Shown: positions 26,360 through 37,000, numbered from the stretch's first letter. The stretch: 64,000 nt of DNA from Paraflavitalea devenefica (GCF_011759375.1 NZ_JAARML010000001.1:2232001-2296000); one strand, 5' to 3'. Made by a program: numbers and translations. The notes: generated by a model not told the origin, from the sequence alone.

Positions 26360-27850
26360 TTATTTATAAAAAGGATTTTGTTCCAGTAGCTGGTTCAGTT
26401 GTATTTCATTGGTAAAAATGGGGAAGTAATGACTGTTCTTATCACGCAGCTTATTCAGGGCTGCCTGCAGCCTGTCTTGCGGAATGCTGATGGCGGCCAT
26501 ATTCAGCAGGAAGTCCATCCCTTCATAATTATTGCGTTTGGCATTGCGCAGCACATCATACCAGCGTTTGCCTTCAAAAGCAAACTCCCGCTGCCTCTCT
26601 TCCAGGATATAATCGGTCATAGCGCTTTTGTTGGTGCTGTCCATCTCTTTTAGTTCCAGTGCGTTTGCCCGCTCGCGGATGGTTTTTACAATACGGGATG
26701 CTTCCAGTGGCTGGTCCAGTTGATTGATCGCCTCTGCTTTCATCAATAAAATATCGGCATAACGGTAAAAGATCCAGTGCGCGAAGGATTGATCCTGTGT
26801 TCTGAAATTATCTCCCGAGTTATCGGCGCCCATATATTTCCAGATAGAAAAATCAGTTCCGCGGAAAGAGGTCTCATCGCCGCGAACGTCTGACTGAGGT
26901 TCGGTATTGACCAGGTCAATGCCGTATACATCTTCGGTCAGGTGGAAGGCGGCGCCCCAGCGGCGGTTGCCAGGTGTATGCATGCCATAGAACGGGTTGA
27001 GCTTTTGTGCATCGAACTGCAACTCAAAAATGCTTTCGTTGGAGTTACCTTCATAGAAGACCTTATCAAAGAAATCATCCTCCTGCACAAGGCCAAAATT
27101 ACCCGATGTGATAATCTTATCGCAGGCTGCCACACACTCGTTGTATTTATCCATCCAGAGATACACATCGGCCAGCAGGGCATTCACGGTATAGCGCGTA
27201 GCGCGGCCTTTATCAAAATTCTTATTGCCATAAGTAAACGGAAGATAAGGTTCCGCTTTCTTCAGGTCGGTTACGATCTGGTTGAGGATCGTATCGCGGC
27301 TTGTTTTGGCAATATTGGTTACCTGCTGGTCACTGGTTGTAGCAGTGAGCTTGAGGGGCACGTCACCAAAGCTGCGTACCAGGTAAAAGTACAGGAGCGA
27401 TCGTATGGTCAGTGCTTCCCCGATAGCCCGGTTAAGCTGGTCCTGTGAAAAGGTGTTATCGTTTTCCAGTACAGGGGGGGCCAGCTCTATTACTGTATTG
27501 CAGTAGTTGATGGTTTGATAAAAAGAACGCCAGTTGGTAAAATTATTGGTAGGCAGTATGTTCAGGTTCACGATATCCTGTTCATCCTGGCTGGCGCGGA
27601 AGCCCGGTGTTACCATATCGGCCCTGGCCTCACCCCAGATAAAAAAATATTCCGCCATAGCACGGTCGCTGCTGGTGCTGCCCAGCATGGAAGCATAAAT
27701 ACCGGTCACCGCCGATTCTACCTGCTCTTTCGTTTTCCAGAACTCATCGCGCACAATGCCATCCTGCGGCTTCAGGTCGAGCCATTTTTTGCAGGAAGCA
27801 AAATTGCCTGCCAGTGCAATGCTCAAAGTGTATATCAATATCTTTTTCAT
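26360..27850 (-). CDS. SusD/RagB-family outer-membrane lipoprotein (fasciclin cluster, first pair)
   Basis: The 496-residue lipoprotein has the lipobox NFASC and the typical SusD start KKWLDLKPQDGIVRDEFWKT. It also has helical repeats (AIGEALTIRSLLYFYLVRSF) and the C-terminal signature LEERQREFAFEGKRWYDVLR. This is a full-length, canonical SusD-like protein. It lies 11 bp after its SusC partner and 10 bp before a FAS1 lipoprotein gene, which argues for one transcript. The ligand is unknown. Confidence 0.93.
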   Translation of the reverse strand: MKKILIYTLSIALAGNFASCKKWLDLKPQDGIVRDEFWKTKEQVESAVTGIYASMLGSTSSDRAMAEYFFIWGEARADMVTPGFRASQDEQDIVNLNILPTNNFTNWRSFYQTINYCNTVIELAPPVLENDNTFSQDQLNRAIGEALTIRSLLYFYLVRSFGDVPLKLTATTSDQQVTNIAKTSRDTILNQIVTDLKKAEPYLPFTYGNKNFDKGRATRYTVNALLADVYLWMDKYNECVAACDKIITSGNFGLVQEDDFFDKVFYEGNSNESIFELQFDAQKLNPFYGMHTPGNRRWGAAFHLTEDVYGIDLVNTEPQSDVRGDETSFRGTDFSIWKYMGADNSGDNFRTQDQSFAHWIFYRYADILLMKAEAINQLDQPLEASRIVKTIRERANALELKEMDSTNKSAMTDYILEERQREFAFEGKRWYDVLRNAKRNNYEGMDFLLNMAAISIPQDRLQAALNKLRDKNSHYFPIFTNEIQLNQLLEQNPFYK

Positions 27851-27861
27851 GTTCAGTAAGT

Positions 27862-30800
27862 TTAAAAACCAGCTACAATGCCAATGGTGAATATTTTGGA
27901 AGGAGGGGTCATAGAATAATCAATGGCCAGGCGGAAGGGATCTGCTCCACGGGCGCTTACCTCGGGATCCTGTCCGGTATACTTTGTCCAGGTAACCAGG
28001 TTCTCGGCGGTAATGAAAGCACTCAATGATTTCATCTTTACCTTGCTCAGCACCTTACTGTCAAATAGGTACCTGGCTGTGATGGTACGGAAGCGCAGGA
28101 AAGAAGCGTCTTCCACGTAGCGGTCGCTGCCCAGATAGTTGTAGCCACCGGCAATCACACCACGGGGTATATCGGTCACGTCGCCTTCCTTGCGCCAGCG
28201 GCGCAGTACGGCTGTACTTTGGTTATCAAAATTGATCATGCTGGTAGTGGACATCTTTGTGCCGTTGATCACTTCGTATCCATAACGGAAATTGAAATAG
28301 GCCGAGAAGGTGAGCTTTCCTTTATACGAGAAAGTAGGACCAAAACCACCCACCAGGGTAGGGTTGCTGTTGCCCAGGTACACCACATCCATATAGTTAA
28401 TATTGCCATCGTGGTTGATATCCTCATACATGGCATCGCCGGGCTGGAACGTATAATCTACGTTGGGGTAGTTAAAACGCATGTATACAATCTGTCCGTT
28501 GGGTCCGATAATGGGTTTGCCGGCGGCAGAGGTCGCAATGGTTGATTCCTTGTCCTTATATACGCCTTTGTATTTATAGCCATAAAAGGAACCGAACGGA
28601 TTATCAATCTGCAGCAGGCGCAGGTACTCACCGTTGGCGCCCACATTTCCCTTGCTGTTGAGCGCATATTCAGAGATCTTGCGGATAATATTCTGGTTTT
28701 GTGATACGTTGAAATTGAAGCCGATCGTCCAGGTCTTGTTCCGGTAAGGAATGGTCCAGATGGCCAGTTCCCAGCCCTGGTTGTCCATGGTACCGATATT
28801 CATATTCAAGCCATCAAATCCATTGGTGGTAGGTATCTGTAAAGAGCCGGCGAAAAGATCGGTAGTACGGTTACGGTATACGTCAATATCTGCCCGTATG
28901 CGTGCTTTAAATAAGGAAACGTTCATACCAATATTGGCGCCGTGTACTGTTTCCCAGCGTAGGTTCTTCAGTTCCGGGCTCGAGGGATATACGCCGCTCT
29001 GGCCCAGGTAGCTCCAGGAATAAGTATTATAAGTATTAAAGAAACTATAATCATAGCGCGGCGCATTACCACTCAGGGCATAGCTCAGGCGGAAGCTCAG
29101 GTCGTCCAGTTTCTTGATCTTTTTAAAGAATCCTTCTTCAGAAATACGCCAGCGCATGGAGCCGCCGGGGAACAAACCATACCTGTAATCTGGCCCGAAA
29201 CGGGAGTTACCGTCACCGCGCAGCGTGGCTTCAAACAGGTATTTATCCTTATAACTGTAATCCACCACCACTACAGCGCCCACGGTCCTTGTTTGGGAGA
29301 TGCGGGATACAGCCGACAGATCCTGGTTTTGTGTGCGCGAAGGAGAGGAGGGGTCTACCAACAGGGAAGAGGCTGTATTGGAGGTCACCACTTCCTGGTT
29401 CACCGCTTTGAAATCACTCGTGAAAATATTCAGGTTGCTGGAAAAATCATGGTCCGGATTTTTGAATCGGGGGGTAAAGTTGATATTGGTACGGGTAGTA
29501 ACGCTAAACAGATCAATATCGCCGTCGTAAGCCCTGTTCACTACTGTTTCCGTATTTGGCCGGCCGGTAGCTATTTGCGGCAGGAAGCTGTTGTTCTTGG
29601 TATTGTTGATATCGAATTGTATATCAAAAGTGGCACGCAGCAGGTTCTTGATAATCGAATAATCTAACTTGAAACGTGGCACCACCCTTTCCCCCAGCAC
29701 ACTGTACTTGGCTTCACTGGCCATTGCTACCGGGTTATAAATGCGGCTGTATTGGCCTTGCACATTAGAGGCCGGTGAAAAATAATTAGGGGTCAGGTTG
29801 CCCTGCTCATCGTATTCAAAAATGCTCATATTGGGCATTTTCAGGTAGGCCACATTACGTATAGCACCGTCACTGGAGCTAAGGTAATTACGGTCCTGGT
29901 CGGTATGCGTGTAGGCAATACTGGTAAAGATCTTGATCCTGTCCGAGATCGTATAGTCAAGGTTAATGCGGCTGTTGATCCGTTTCAGCGCCGTACCGAT
30001 GGTGGTGCCGGTTTGATTGAAGTAACCGACCGAAGCAAAATATTTTGCTTTCTCACCGCCGCCTGTCATGGAAACGGTATGGTCCTGCAGGATACCGGTG
30101 CGGCTAATGGCATCTACCCAGTTCACATTATTACTGTAATTATGATACCAGTAGGGATCATTGGGGTCATAATTAAACTCCCTGGTGGAAGAACTCAGCG
30201 TTGTGCCCAGGCGGTTCATAAATGCTTCGGGGATCAGCGTGGAATATTGGTCGCCATTCAGCATCGGGATGGCATTGGGTAGTATGGCAGTAGAGCCTTT
30301 GAAGGTATACGTAATGCTTGGCTTACCGCGGCTCCCCCGTTTAGTGGTAATGATCAGCACGCCATTGGCTGCGCGGCTTCCCCATACAGCCGTAGCAGCA
30401 GCATCCTTTAGAACCGTGATCTCTTGAATGTCGGCGGGAGATATATTTAATAACTGTGCATAACCCTGTTCATCGGCCGTCCCGAAATTAAAGTCGCCGG
30501 GTATTTCCGTTTCATAAGGCATTCCATCTACCACGATCAGGGGCGTGCCGGTAGAGTTGATAGAGGAAACGCCGCGGATGCGGATATTCATGGCTGCTCC
30601 GGGATCACCGCTGGTGGCGGTAATGTCCACACCACTCAAACGGCCCTGTAAAGCCTGGTCAATACTGGCGGCCTGCATCTCTTCCATATCCTTGGCGCTG
30701 ACCCGCGAGGCGGCCGTGGTCAAATTCCTTTCTGCTTTTTGCCCCATGCCGTTATCTATCCGGCGGGCGGCTACCACGATGGCTTCCTCCAGGTCGGCAC

Positions 30801-31152
30801 CGCCGCCGGCCCCTAATGAGAAATTAACAGTGGTACGGCCATTGATGGATTGGGTGGCCGTTTGATAACCTACATAGGAAACAGATATCTTATTTTTAGC
30901 ATTGGTGATCTTCAAGGCAAAATTCCCTTCAATATCTGTGGCGGCCCCTTTTATGATACGTCCATCAGCATCTACTTCCGATACAGAGGCGCCTGCAATA
31001 GGCGTCTTGGTTTTTGTATCGACAACCCTTCCACGAATGATCTGGTTACTGATGGTTGTTGTGGTAGGTGTTTGCGCCGAACCGGTATGCCAGCAGGTGG
31101 TTGCCAGGATCAGGGCGCAACTGGTTCTTACAAAATACTTCCTCATTTGCAA
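27862..31152 (-). CDS. SusC/RagA TonB-linked outer-membrane channel (fasciclin cluster, first pair)
   Basis: The 1096-residue protein has a signal peptide and a carboxypeptidase-like domain (IIRGRVVDTKTKTPIAGASV). The TonB-box-like stretch EEAIVVAARR follows. The plug has IDQALQGRLSGVDITATSGD, PLIVVDGMPYE and ITVLKDAAATAVWGSRAANG, and a C-terminal barrel completes it. It forms a channel with the SusD protein encoded 11 bp downstream. It is preceded by a FAS1 lipoprotein gene 15 bp upstream. A second start two codons in (MRKYF) is equally possible. Confidence 0.93.
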   Translation of the reverse strand: MQMRKYFVRTSCALILATTCWHTGSAQTPTTTTISNQIIRGRVVDTKTKTPIAGASVSEVDADGRIIKGAATDIEGNFALKITNAKNKISVSYVGYQTATQSINGRTTVNFSLGAGGGADLEEAIVVAARRIDNGMGQKAERNLTTAASRVSAKDMEEMQAASIDQALQGRLSGVDITATSGDPGAAMNIRIRGVSSINSTGTPLIVVDGMPYETEIPGDFNFGTADEQGYAQLLNISPADIQEITVLKDAAATAVWGSRAANGVLIITTKRGSRGKPSITYTFKGSTAILPNAIPMLNGDQYSTLIPEAFMNRLGTTLSSSTREFNYDPNDPYWYHNYSNNVNWVDAISRTGILQDHTVSMTGGGEKAKYFASVGYFNQTGTTIGTALKRINSRINLDYTISDRIKIFTSIAYTHTDQDRNYLSSSDGAIRNVAYLKMPNMSIFEYDEQGNLTPNYFSPASNVQGQYSRIYNPVAMASEAKYSVLGERVVPRFKLDYSIIKNLLRATFDIQFDINNTKNNSFLPQIATGRPNTETVVNRAYDGDIDLFSVTTRTNINFTPRFKNPDHDFSSNLNIFTSDFKAVNQEVVTSNTASSLLVDPSSPSRTQNQDLSAVSRISQTRTVGAVVVVDYSYKDKYLFEATLRGDGNSRFGPDYRYGLFPGGSMRWRISEEGFFKKIKKLDDLSFRLSYALSGNAPRYDYSFFNTYNTYSWSYLGQSGVYPSSPELKNLRWETVHGANIGMNVSLFKARIRADIDVYRNRTTDLFAGSLQIPTTNGFDGLNMNIGTMDNQGWELAIWTIPYRNKTWTIGFNFNVSQNQNIIRKISEYALNSKGNVGANGEYLRLLQIDNPFGSFYGYKYKGVYKDKESTIATSAAGKPIIGPNGQIVYMRFNYPNVDYTFQPGDAMYEDINHDGNINYMDVVYLGNSNPTLVGGFGPTFSYKGKLTFSAYFNFRYGYEVINGTKMSTTSMINFDNQSTAVLRRWRKEGDVTDIPRGVIAGGYNYLGSDRYVEDASFLRFRTITARYLFDSKVLSKVKMKSLSAFITAENLVTWTKYTGQDPEVSARGADPFRLAIDYSMTPPSKIFTIGIVAGF

Positions 31153-31167
31153 TATAATTTGGAATAA

Positions 31168-33390
31168 TTAGTCAATGTATTTTAAGTAATTGTCGGTGAG
31201 GTGGATCATACAGCGGTTGCTCAGGTAAGTGCCCGGCGTGGATATTACATGCGCTACCCGGCTTTCCATATCACTCAGTGTAATAACGCCCGGCGCATTG
31301 TTCACAAAAATGGTAGTAGCATCGCCATTGCTCTTTTTGAGGTTGGTTTCAAAAGCGCCACTTTCTCCGCCATCTGCTGCAATGATCCTTTTATTGAGGA
31401 AATGGTATAAGATAAATTTGTCTACTAAAAACTTTTCCGCTGGGATGGTAGGCGTGAAATTGGGCTTGCCGTCTGCTTTCTTCGGTAGCAGGCCATCATC
31501 TACCGCCTTTTGGATGGCGGCACTGTCGGGAACGAATAAAGTATAAAAGGTGCCGGAGGCTACGCCTAGTATTTCTTTTGTGGTATTGTTCCATAGGGAA
31601 GAATTCCGCAGGAATTGCCAGAAGGCATTATAAGGGGAGCCGGTGGGTGTGCCCAATGCTTCAATGTGCTTGCCTACCGCTGCCTCGCTGAATTCCATGA
31701 TGCGGTCTATATAATAAACAATACCGTTCTTCGCCGTCTTGCTACTTTGTATGGTCGCTACATTGTTCGAGTCTACGTTGCCGGGGCCATACACGGTATT
31801 GTTTTTATAAGCGATCACTTCATTGCCATACGTCATTGCCACACCTTCGCCGGAAAAGTTGTTGAGGACCTTTAACGGCACCACATGCATATTCAAAATG
31901 CGCAGCAGGCGGTTGCGGGCCGTGCTGCCGGTACTGGCAGGTATGGTAGAACCCGCAGGTGGTGTATAACGCCATTGATCATTAGGGTTGTTGCTGATAC
32001 TGACATCTGTGGTATAACCGGCTGCATTGAACATGGCATTGCTGATCATGAAGATGGTATAGTTGCGGTAGATATCGGACACCTGGAATTTGAGCTCCAT
32101 GTTGAGCAGAGACACCATCATAGAATAATTCGGGTCGAGGTAGGCTTTGCCGAAAACACTGGTGAAAACATTCGCATCCTGTACCTTCTTGGTCCCATAG
32201 AACATGCCATTGCTGAGGATCTTCTTTTCTGCTATATCAGTAACCGGATCAAAGCGCGCTTCCTCATTCATAACATTGAGGCTAGTCTTAAACTTGCTGG
32301 GCCATACCGCATTTTGCCAGAGGTGTGCATTCACAAGATCGTAGATAATGCTGATGGGCAGGTCTTCTACTTTGTCAAAATGCTCCAGTATAACGGTGTT
32401 CAGGTAGTTATCAAGGGCATCATTCGTAGGCACGAAAATGCTCCAGGAATTATTCTGTGCGTCATTCTCCTGTGCTTTCAGGAAGTTCTCGTTATTGAGG
32501 GCAAAACCCAGCAGCGGATTGTAGACCTTGGTATATACCTGGTCAGAGCTGCCGGTTACGGCCTGGTATTTATTCGTGGCCGCTGCATTCAGTACATACT
32601 GGATCAGGAACCGGTCGAACAGCTTTTTAAACAGGCTGTATTCCGGTTTGGTGGCCAGGTATTGATCAATGGAAGGCAAGGTGGTAATGACCTTATTAAC
32701 GATATGGATCACTCCATTCTCTGCCGGGATGTCTTTCTCCGTTACAATGGCATCGGCTACATTGAATCCTGTATAAGTGGTAGTGGGATAGAAATAATTG
32801 TAGTCGGCCGCTGTCAGGTTCCTGGCCGTCATGAAGTTGTCAACGAAATAAGGAATGCACTTATAATTATTGTCGGCTTCTACATAGTAGTTCACACCGT
32901 TGCGGTTGGAAGCGATCATCTTCAGGGTGTTTCCGAAGGTGTCCACACCATCGTATACGCCTGTATAATTAGCAGTACGTCTTCTGAAAGCGCTGGCGCT
33001 CACCCAGCCGATATTGGACTGGTAATCGCCGATGCGTTCCTTTTTATAGGCATTGTATACCAGGCTGTAGGTAACGATCTGCCGGCAGGCATTGCTGTCC
33101 AGTTGATCAACCCCATTGATATTATTGGCGGCGAAATAAACCTGGAAGGCGGAGTCGTGCGGGGCAAAAAAGGTCCAGTAACCTGCTGCACCCAGGGTAT
33201 TCTTATAACCTGCCTTGTCTATTACCGCCAGCAGGTGCTTGAAATTACCTCTTGCCGCCAGTTGCTGATAGATAGGCGGTTCCAGGGAGTCCGGACGTCC
33301 ATAATACTCATCAAATGCTTTCTTGCGGCAACCCACCAGCAGCAACATAATCGTTGCAACCAGGAGCATCTTTTGTAGAAGCTTGTGCAT
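31168..33390 (-). CDS. Fasciclin (FAS1) domain lipoprotein 1, multi-domain
   Basis: Starting at the ATG at 33390 gives 740 residues with a lipoprotein signal (MHKLLQKMLLVATIMLLLVG, then Cys). The longer frame from 33492 would add 34 residues before this signal and is rejected. At least three FAS1 units are visible: AAGYWTFFAPHDSAFQVYFA, then NSWSIFVPTNDALDNYLNTV, then a C-terminal unit with FYTLFVPDSAAIQKAVDDGL. Several units end in the family-type ENGVIHIVNKV / KNGIVYYIDRI. It is the first gene of the leftward cluster. A decamer pair facing it lies about 440 bp upstream. Confidence 0.85.
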   Translation of the reverse strand: MHKLLQKMLLVATIMLLLVGCRKKAFDEYYGRPDSLEPPIYQQLAARGNFKHLLAVIDKAGYKNTLGAAGYWTFFAPHDSAFQVYFAANNINGVDQLDSNACRQIVTYSLVYNAYKKERIGDYQSNIGWVSASAFRRRTANYTGVYDGVDTFGNTLKMIASNRNGVNYYVEADNNYKCIPYFVDNFMTARNLTAADYNYFYPTTTYTGFNVADAIVTEKDIPAENGVIHIVNKVITTLPSIDQYLATKPEYSLFKKLFDRFLIQYVLNAAATNKYQAVTGSSDQVYTKVYNPLLGFALNNENFLKAQENDAQNNSWSIFVPTNDALDNYLNTVILEHFDKVEDLPISIIYDLVNAHLWQNAVWPSKFKTSLNVMNEEARFDPVTDIAEKKILSNGMFYGTKKVQDANVFTSVFGKAYLDPNYSMMVSLLNMELKFQVSDIYRNYTIFMISNAMFNAAGYTTDVSISNNPNDQWRYTPPAGSTIPASTGSTARNRLLRILNMHVVPLKVLNNFSGEGVAMTYGNEVIAYKNNTVYGPGNVDSNNVATIQSSKTAKNGIVYYIDRIMEFSEAAVGKHIEALGTPTGSPYNAFWQFLRNSSLWNNTTKEILGVASGTFYTLFVPDSAAIQKAVDDGLLPKKADGKPNFTPTIPAEKFLVDKFILYHFLNKRIIAADGGESGAFETNLKKSNGDATTIFVNNAPGVITLSDMESRVAHVISTPGTYLSNRCMIHLTDNYLKYID

Positions 33391-33545
33391 AGAAATTGTC
33401 TGTTTTTCTTTTTTGAAACGATGTATATAAATGGGAGGGATAAGGCAGCCGTTAAGGTATACAGCAAGGACAGGTAGCGGCAGGCATATCAATACCTACC
33501 GTTTTATAATGAACAACAATAACATTTACAGGCAGGGTGAACTGC

Positions 33546-33563
33546 CCGGATAATTTTGTCCGG
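33546..33563. promoter_or_regulatory. -7-like box framed by an inverted repeat
   Basis: CCGGA-TAATTTTG-TCCGG: the plus-strand centre matches TAnnTTTG exactly and is flanked by 5-bp inverted arms. No gene starts within 450 bp downstream on the plus strand, so if it is active the transcript would have a long leader. Confidence 0.3.
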
Positions 33564-33826
33564 AAAATTTACATCGGTCGTGTTTTTCGGCTGAAAAGTG
33601 GCTGATAAGCCGGTTGTCCCGTAGTATCATCAACGGGGAAGCGCCTGCAACGGAGGGACAAAAAGCTGCTGCATAGCAACTAAGGCAGTCATCATATAGC
33701 ATGGCAAGCAAATTTGGTTCGGGTTAAAAATTAGGTTTAGCAAATAGCAAAAGCATAAAAAATTACCACGTCAATAATCGTTAGACCACAATAATCCGGT
33801 ACTAAAATTAACTTTTATGTTACAGT

Positions 33827-33846
33827 AACCGTCCTGAAGCGTCCTG
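33827..33846 (-). promoter_or_regulatory. Tandem decamer site facing the fasciclin cluster
   Basis: The minus strand reads CAGGACGCTT directly followed by CAGGACGGTT. After 16 bp comes TAATTTTA (33803-33810, minus), one base off TAnnTTTG. This is nearly the layout seen upstream of the rhamnogalacturonan genes, but the spacer is 16 rather than 17. The first gene on this strand starts 413 bp downstream of the box. Confidence 0.45.
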
Positions 33847-33935
33847 CCATACAGGATTTGCGCTTTTTGCCCGGGTTAAAATAGTACTTGAAATTGCTAA
33901 AACGATACAGGTGCTTTGATTATCTGTCGTTGCAT

Positions 33936-33980
33936 CAGGATAGTTCAGGATGATTATCCAGTAGTGGGTGATTAATTTAG
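33936..33980 (+). promoter_or_regulatory. Tandem decamer plus -7-like box upstream of the rhamnogalacturonan SusC gene
   Basis: CAGGATAGTT and CAGGATGATT lie back to back (33936-33955). A 17-bp spacer follows, then TAATTTAG (33973-33980), 45 bp before the ATG at 34026. The same elements at the same spacing occur at 42201-42245, with 19 of 20 decamer bases identical. Confidence 0.7.
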
Positions 33981-34025
33981 GCCAACTAACGATTGATCTT
34001 AATCATTACGCCTTAAAACTGCTGT

Positions 34026-37000
34026 ATGGAAAAAAGCCAACTTCATGCTTATGGGATTTGCATTATCCTATTGATATGTTTACATCCTTTCTCAGTATTT
34101 CCCAAATCCAACGATTCTCCCCCTTTTAAAGATCACTTTGTTAATGATGGTTTCTTGACTGATCCGCCTCCACGGTTCGATACCACCATTACCGGCATCA
34201 TTCTCAATGAAAAAAATGAACCACTGGTGGGCGCCACGGTAGCGGTAAGAAGGACCGGCACTTCTGCCACTACCAACGATAAAGGTGCTTTCAGTCTGCC
34301 TGTGCCGGGCGCCAATGTTACCCTGGTGGTGAGTCATATAGGTTATCTCTCACAGGAAATAAAATTGAACAACAACACCAGTATTACGGTAACCCTGGTG
34401 GCAGAAGCCAAAGCGCTGGAAGATGTGGTGGTGATAGGATATGGTACCCGTAAAAAAGGCGATGTAACTGGCTCCACCGCTTCTATCAACAGTGAAAAGA
34501 TCAGGTCGGTGCCGGTTACCAATGTTACGCAGGCCCTGCAAGGCCGTGTGGCAGGCGTGGAAGCCATGGCCAGCTCTTTTCGCCCAGGATCCGGATCAAG
34601 GATACGTATCCGCGGCAACCGCTCCCTCTCGGCCAGTAATGAACCTTTATATGTGGTAGATGGTATTCCGGTAAGCTATACCATTGATGATATGAACCCG
34701 CTGGATATTGAGACGATTGATGTACTGAAAGATGCATCCGCCACTGCTATCTATGGTGTGCGCGGCGCCAATGGTGTGATACAGATCACGACCAAAAAAG
34801 GCAAGGCAGGTAAGGTGAGCATTGAATACAGCGGCAGTGTTTCATTCGAGAACCTGTTGAAAGACCTGCCTGTTTTCAGCGCCCCCGAACTCATGGATGC
34901 CTGGCGTCAGGCCTTCTCTGCCGACAGGGTGTATAATGCTACGCAGAATACTTCCCAGCCCAATAATTACTATCCCAACGCAGCCGCTGATATTAACCTG
35001 TTCGACGGTGACGTATACACACTTGCCGTTATTAAAGCAGCTTACCAGTGGCGCGTATTTGACCGGGCCAATAATATTTATATAGCCGTAAAGCGTCCCA
35101 CCACGCAGGAAGAAAAGACCGTACTGGCCAACCTGAAGCTACCTGTACTCGACAGCGTGGATCTATATGATCCTTCCAAAGTAAAAGGATACAACTGGCA
35201 GGATGGCGCTATCAGGCAGGGGATCACCAACTCGCACAACATTACCATTACAGCAGGAAGCGATAAGATCAGGGCCAGCTTTAATGCCGGTTATTTCAAC
35301 CAGAAAGGTATTGAGTACGGTCAGGATTATACCCGTTATACCATTGGTAATAACACGGAGTTCAAGCCTGCCAGATTCCTCACCTTCGGCAATAGCATTA
35401 CTTATTCCAATAGTGTACAGAATATAGGCCCTAGTATGTATGGTGCTGCTTCCGGTCAATTGCCTTTTGCACAACCTTATGACAGTACAGGTAAATTTCT
35501 CCTGTACGCAGGTGGCGACCAGAATATTGTGAACCCCATGAATGATGTGAACACGGTATTCAATGAAATGAAAGTGAGCCGCATTTTTGGTAATGTATAT
35601 GGAGAAGTAAATTTATTAAAAGGCTTACGGTACAAGGCTGTTTTTGGCATTGACTCCCGTAATAGCCGCCAGGGACAGTTCAATGGTTCCCTCAGCTCTG
35701 TACGGCAGGGTGGTGCCGCCAGCGCCAGCCATACCATCACCAACAGTATTTCCTGGGTGTATGACAACCTGCTGTATTATGACTTCAAGATTAAAAAGGA
35801 CCACTCTTTTAACATTACCCTGCTGCATGAAATGCAGAGCCTCAACAAAACAGATGTATTGGCCCTCTCTGCCAACAACCTCATTTTTGAAGAGCAAAAA
35901 TGGTATTCGCTCAACCGCAATACCCTCGGCGTAACTACCGGTAGCGGTAGCTACAGCGCCCAGCAGTTACTGTCTTATATGGGAAGGATCGACTACAACT
36001 ACAAAAACAAATATTACTTAACGCTCAGTAACCGTTACGACAATTCTTCTGTACTGGCCGAAGGCAGTAAAGGACAGTGGTTCCCTTCCGCTGCTGTTGC
36101 CTGGCGTCTTGACAATGAAGCATTTTTTGCCAACCAGAACGTGGTAAGCACTGCCAAGCTGCGCGTAGGCTATGGCCTGGTAGGTAACTCCTCCATCCCT
36201 CCCTACCGTACCAACGGCCCGCTTGATTTTACCAACTACAACTGGACCAATGGAACGGCTGTGGTAGGCCTGGCGCCCACTACTTTTAAAACACCCAACC
36301 TGACCTGGGAAAAAACAGCCACCATTAATGCAGGTATTGACTTTGGATTTCTGGGCAACAGGATCACGGGTAGTGTGGATGTATACAAAAGCTCTACTAC
36401 CGATCAGTTGCAGGAAATGCGTATCCCTTCTGCCAACGGCGTAAGCACCATGTACATTAACCTGGGTGAAGTAAGTAATAAGGGTATTGACGTTTCCCTC
36501 AGCTCAGTGAATATTAATAAAGGTGGATTTACCTGGACCACTGATATCGTGTTCAGTAAGAACAAGGAATCCATCGTGACCATCGACGGTACCAACAATA
36601 ATAACCTGCTCAACCTGTGGATGGTGGGCCAGCCGATACGGGTATATTATAATTATGTGTCCGACGGCATCTACCAATATGGCGATACTGCCAAAGGCGG
36701 CTACCTGAAGGATTACCTCTGGACAAAGGGCACCAACGCAGCCAACACGTTATACCGGCCCGGAAAAATAAGAGTACGGGATATTAATGGCGATACCCTC
36801 CTGGATGGGAATGATAAAACCGTATTGGGTTATGATAATGCCGATTGGACCGGCAGCATCACCAATACCATCAGCTATAAGAATGTTGAAGTGAGCTGCC
36901 TGATCTACATCCGCAAAGGCGGTATGTACCGGGTGCCACGTCCCGGCCTGGTGGGCCGTTTCCAATCCAGCCGGGTCAATTACTGGACGCCTACTAATCC

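Larger units (their letters stand above)
33391..34025. other. 635-bp divergent regulatory region between the fasciclin cluster and the rhamnogalacturonan locus
   Basis: No credible gene lies here. It holds a minus-strand decamer pair (33827-33846), a plus-strand decamer pair with a -7-like box (33936-33980) and a TAATTTTG box framed by CCGGA/TCCGG arms (33546-33563). It also has 9-bp inverted copies AATCGTTAG (33776-33784) and CTAACGATT (33986-33994). The length leaves room for long leaders on both sides. Confidence 0.7.

Noticed and set aside
31885..33378. 497-residue plus-strand open frame
   Set aside because: It is antisense to the first FAS1 gene, has no start context or domain, and is explained by codon bias of the real gene.
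33526..33711. 61-residue minus-strand frame in the divergent region
   Set aside because: No start context, no domain, Cys- and Ser-rich random composition, and overlap with the promoter-like elements.
33852..33886. Plus-strand CAGGATTTGC in the divergent region as a further decamer site
   Set aside because: It has no second decamer and no -7-like sequence at 17 bp.
33936..33955. Direct assignment of the decamer repeats to the LytTR regulator of this window
   Set aside because: ATAGTTCAG inside the site is close to known LytTR half-sites, but the other decamer sites do not keep this, and the regulator gene is more than 20 kb away.
33776..33994. Inverted 9-bp copies AATCGTTAG and CTAACGATT about 200 bp apart
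   Set aside because: Such short matches are expected by chance in a 635-bp AT-rich region, and no other copy was noted near the promoters.
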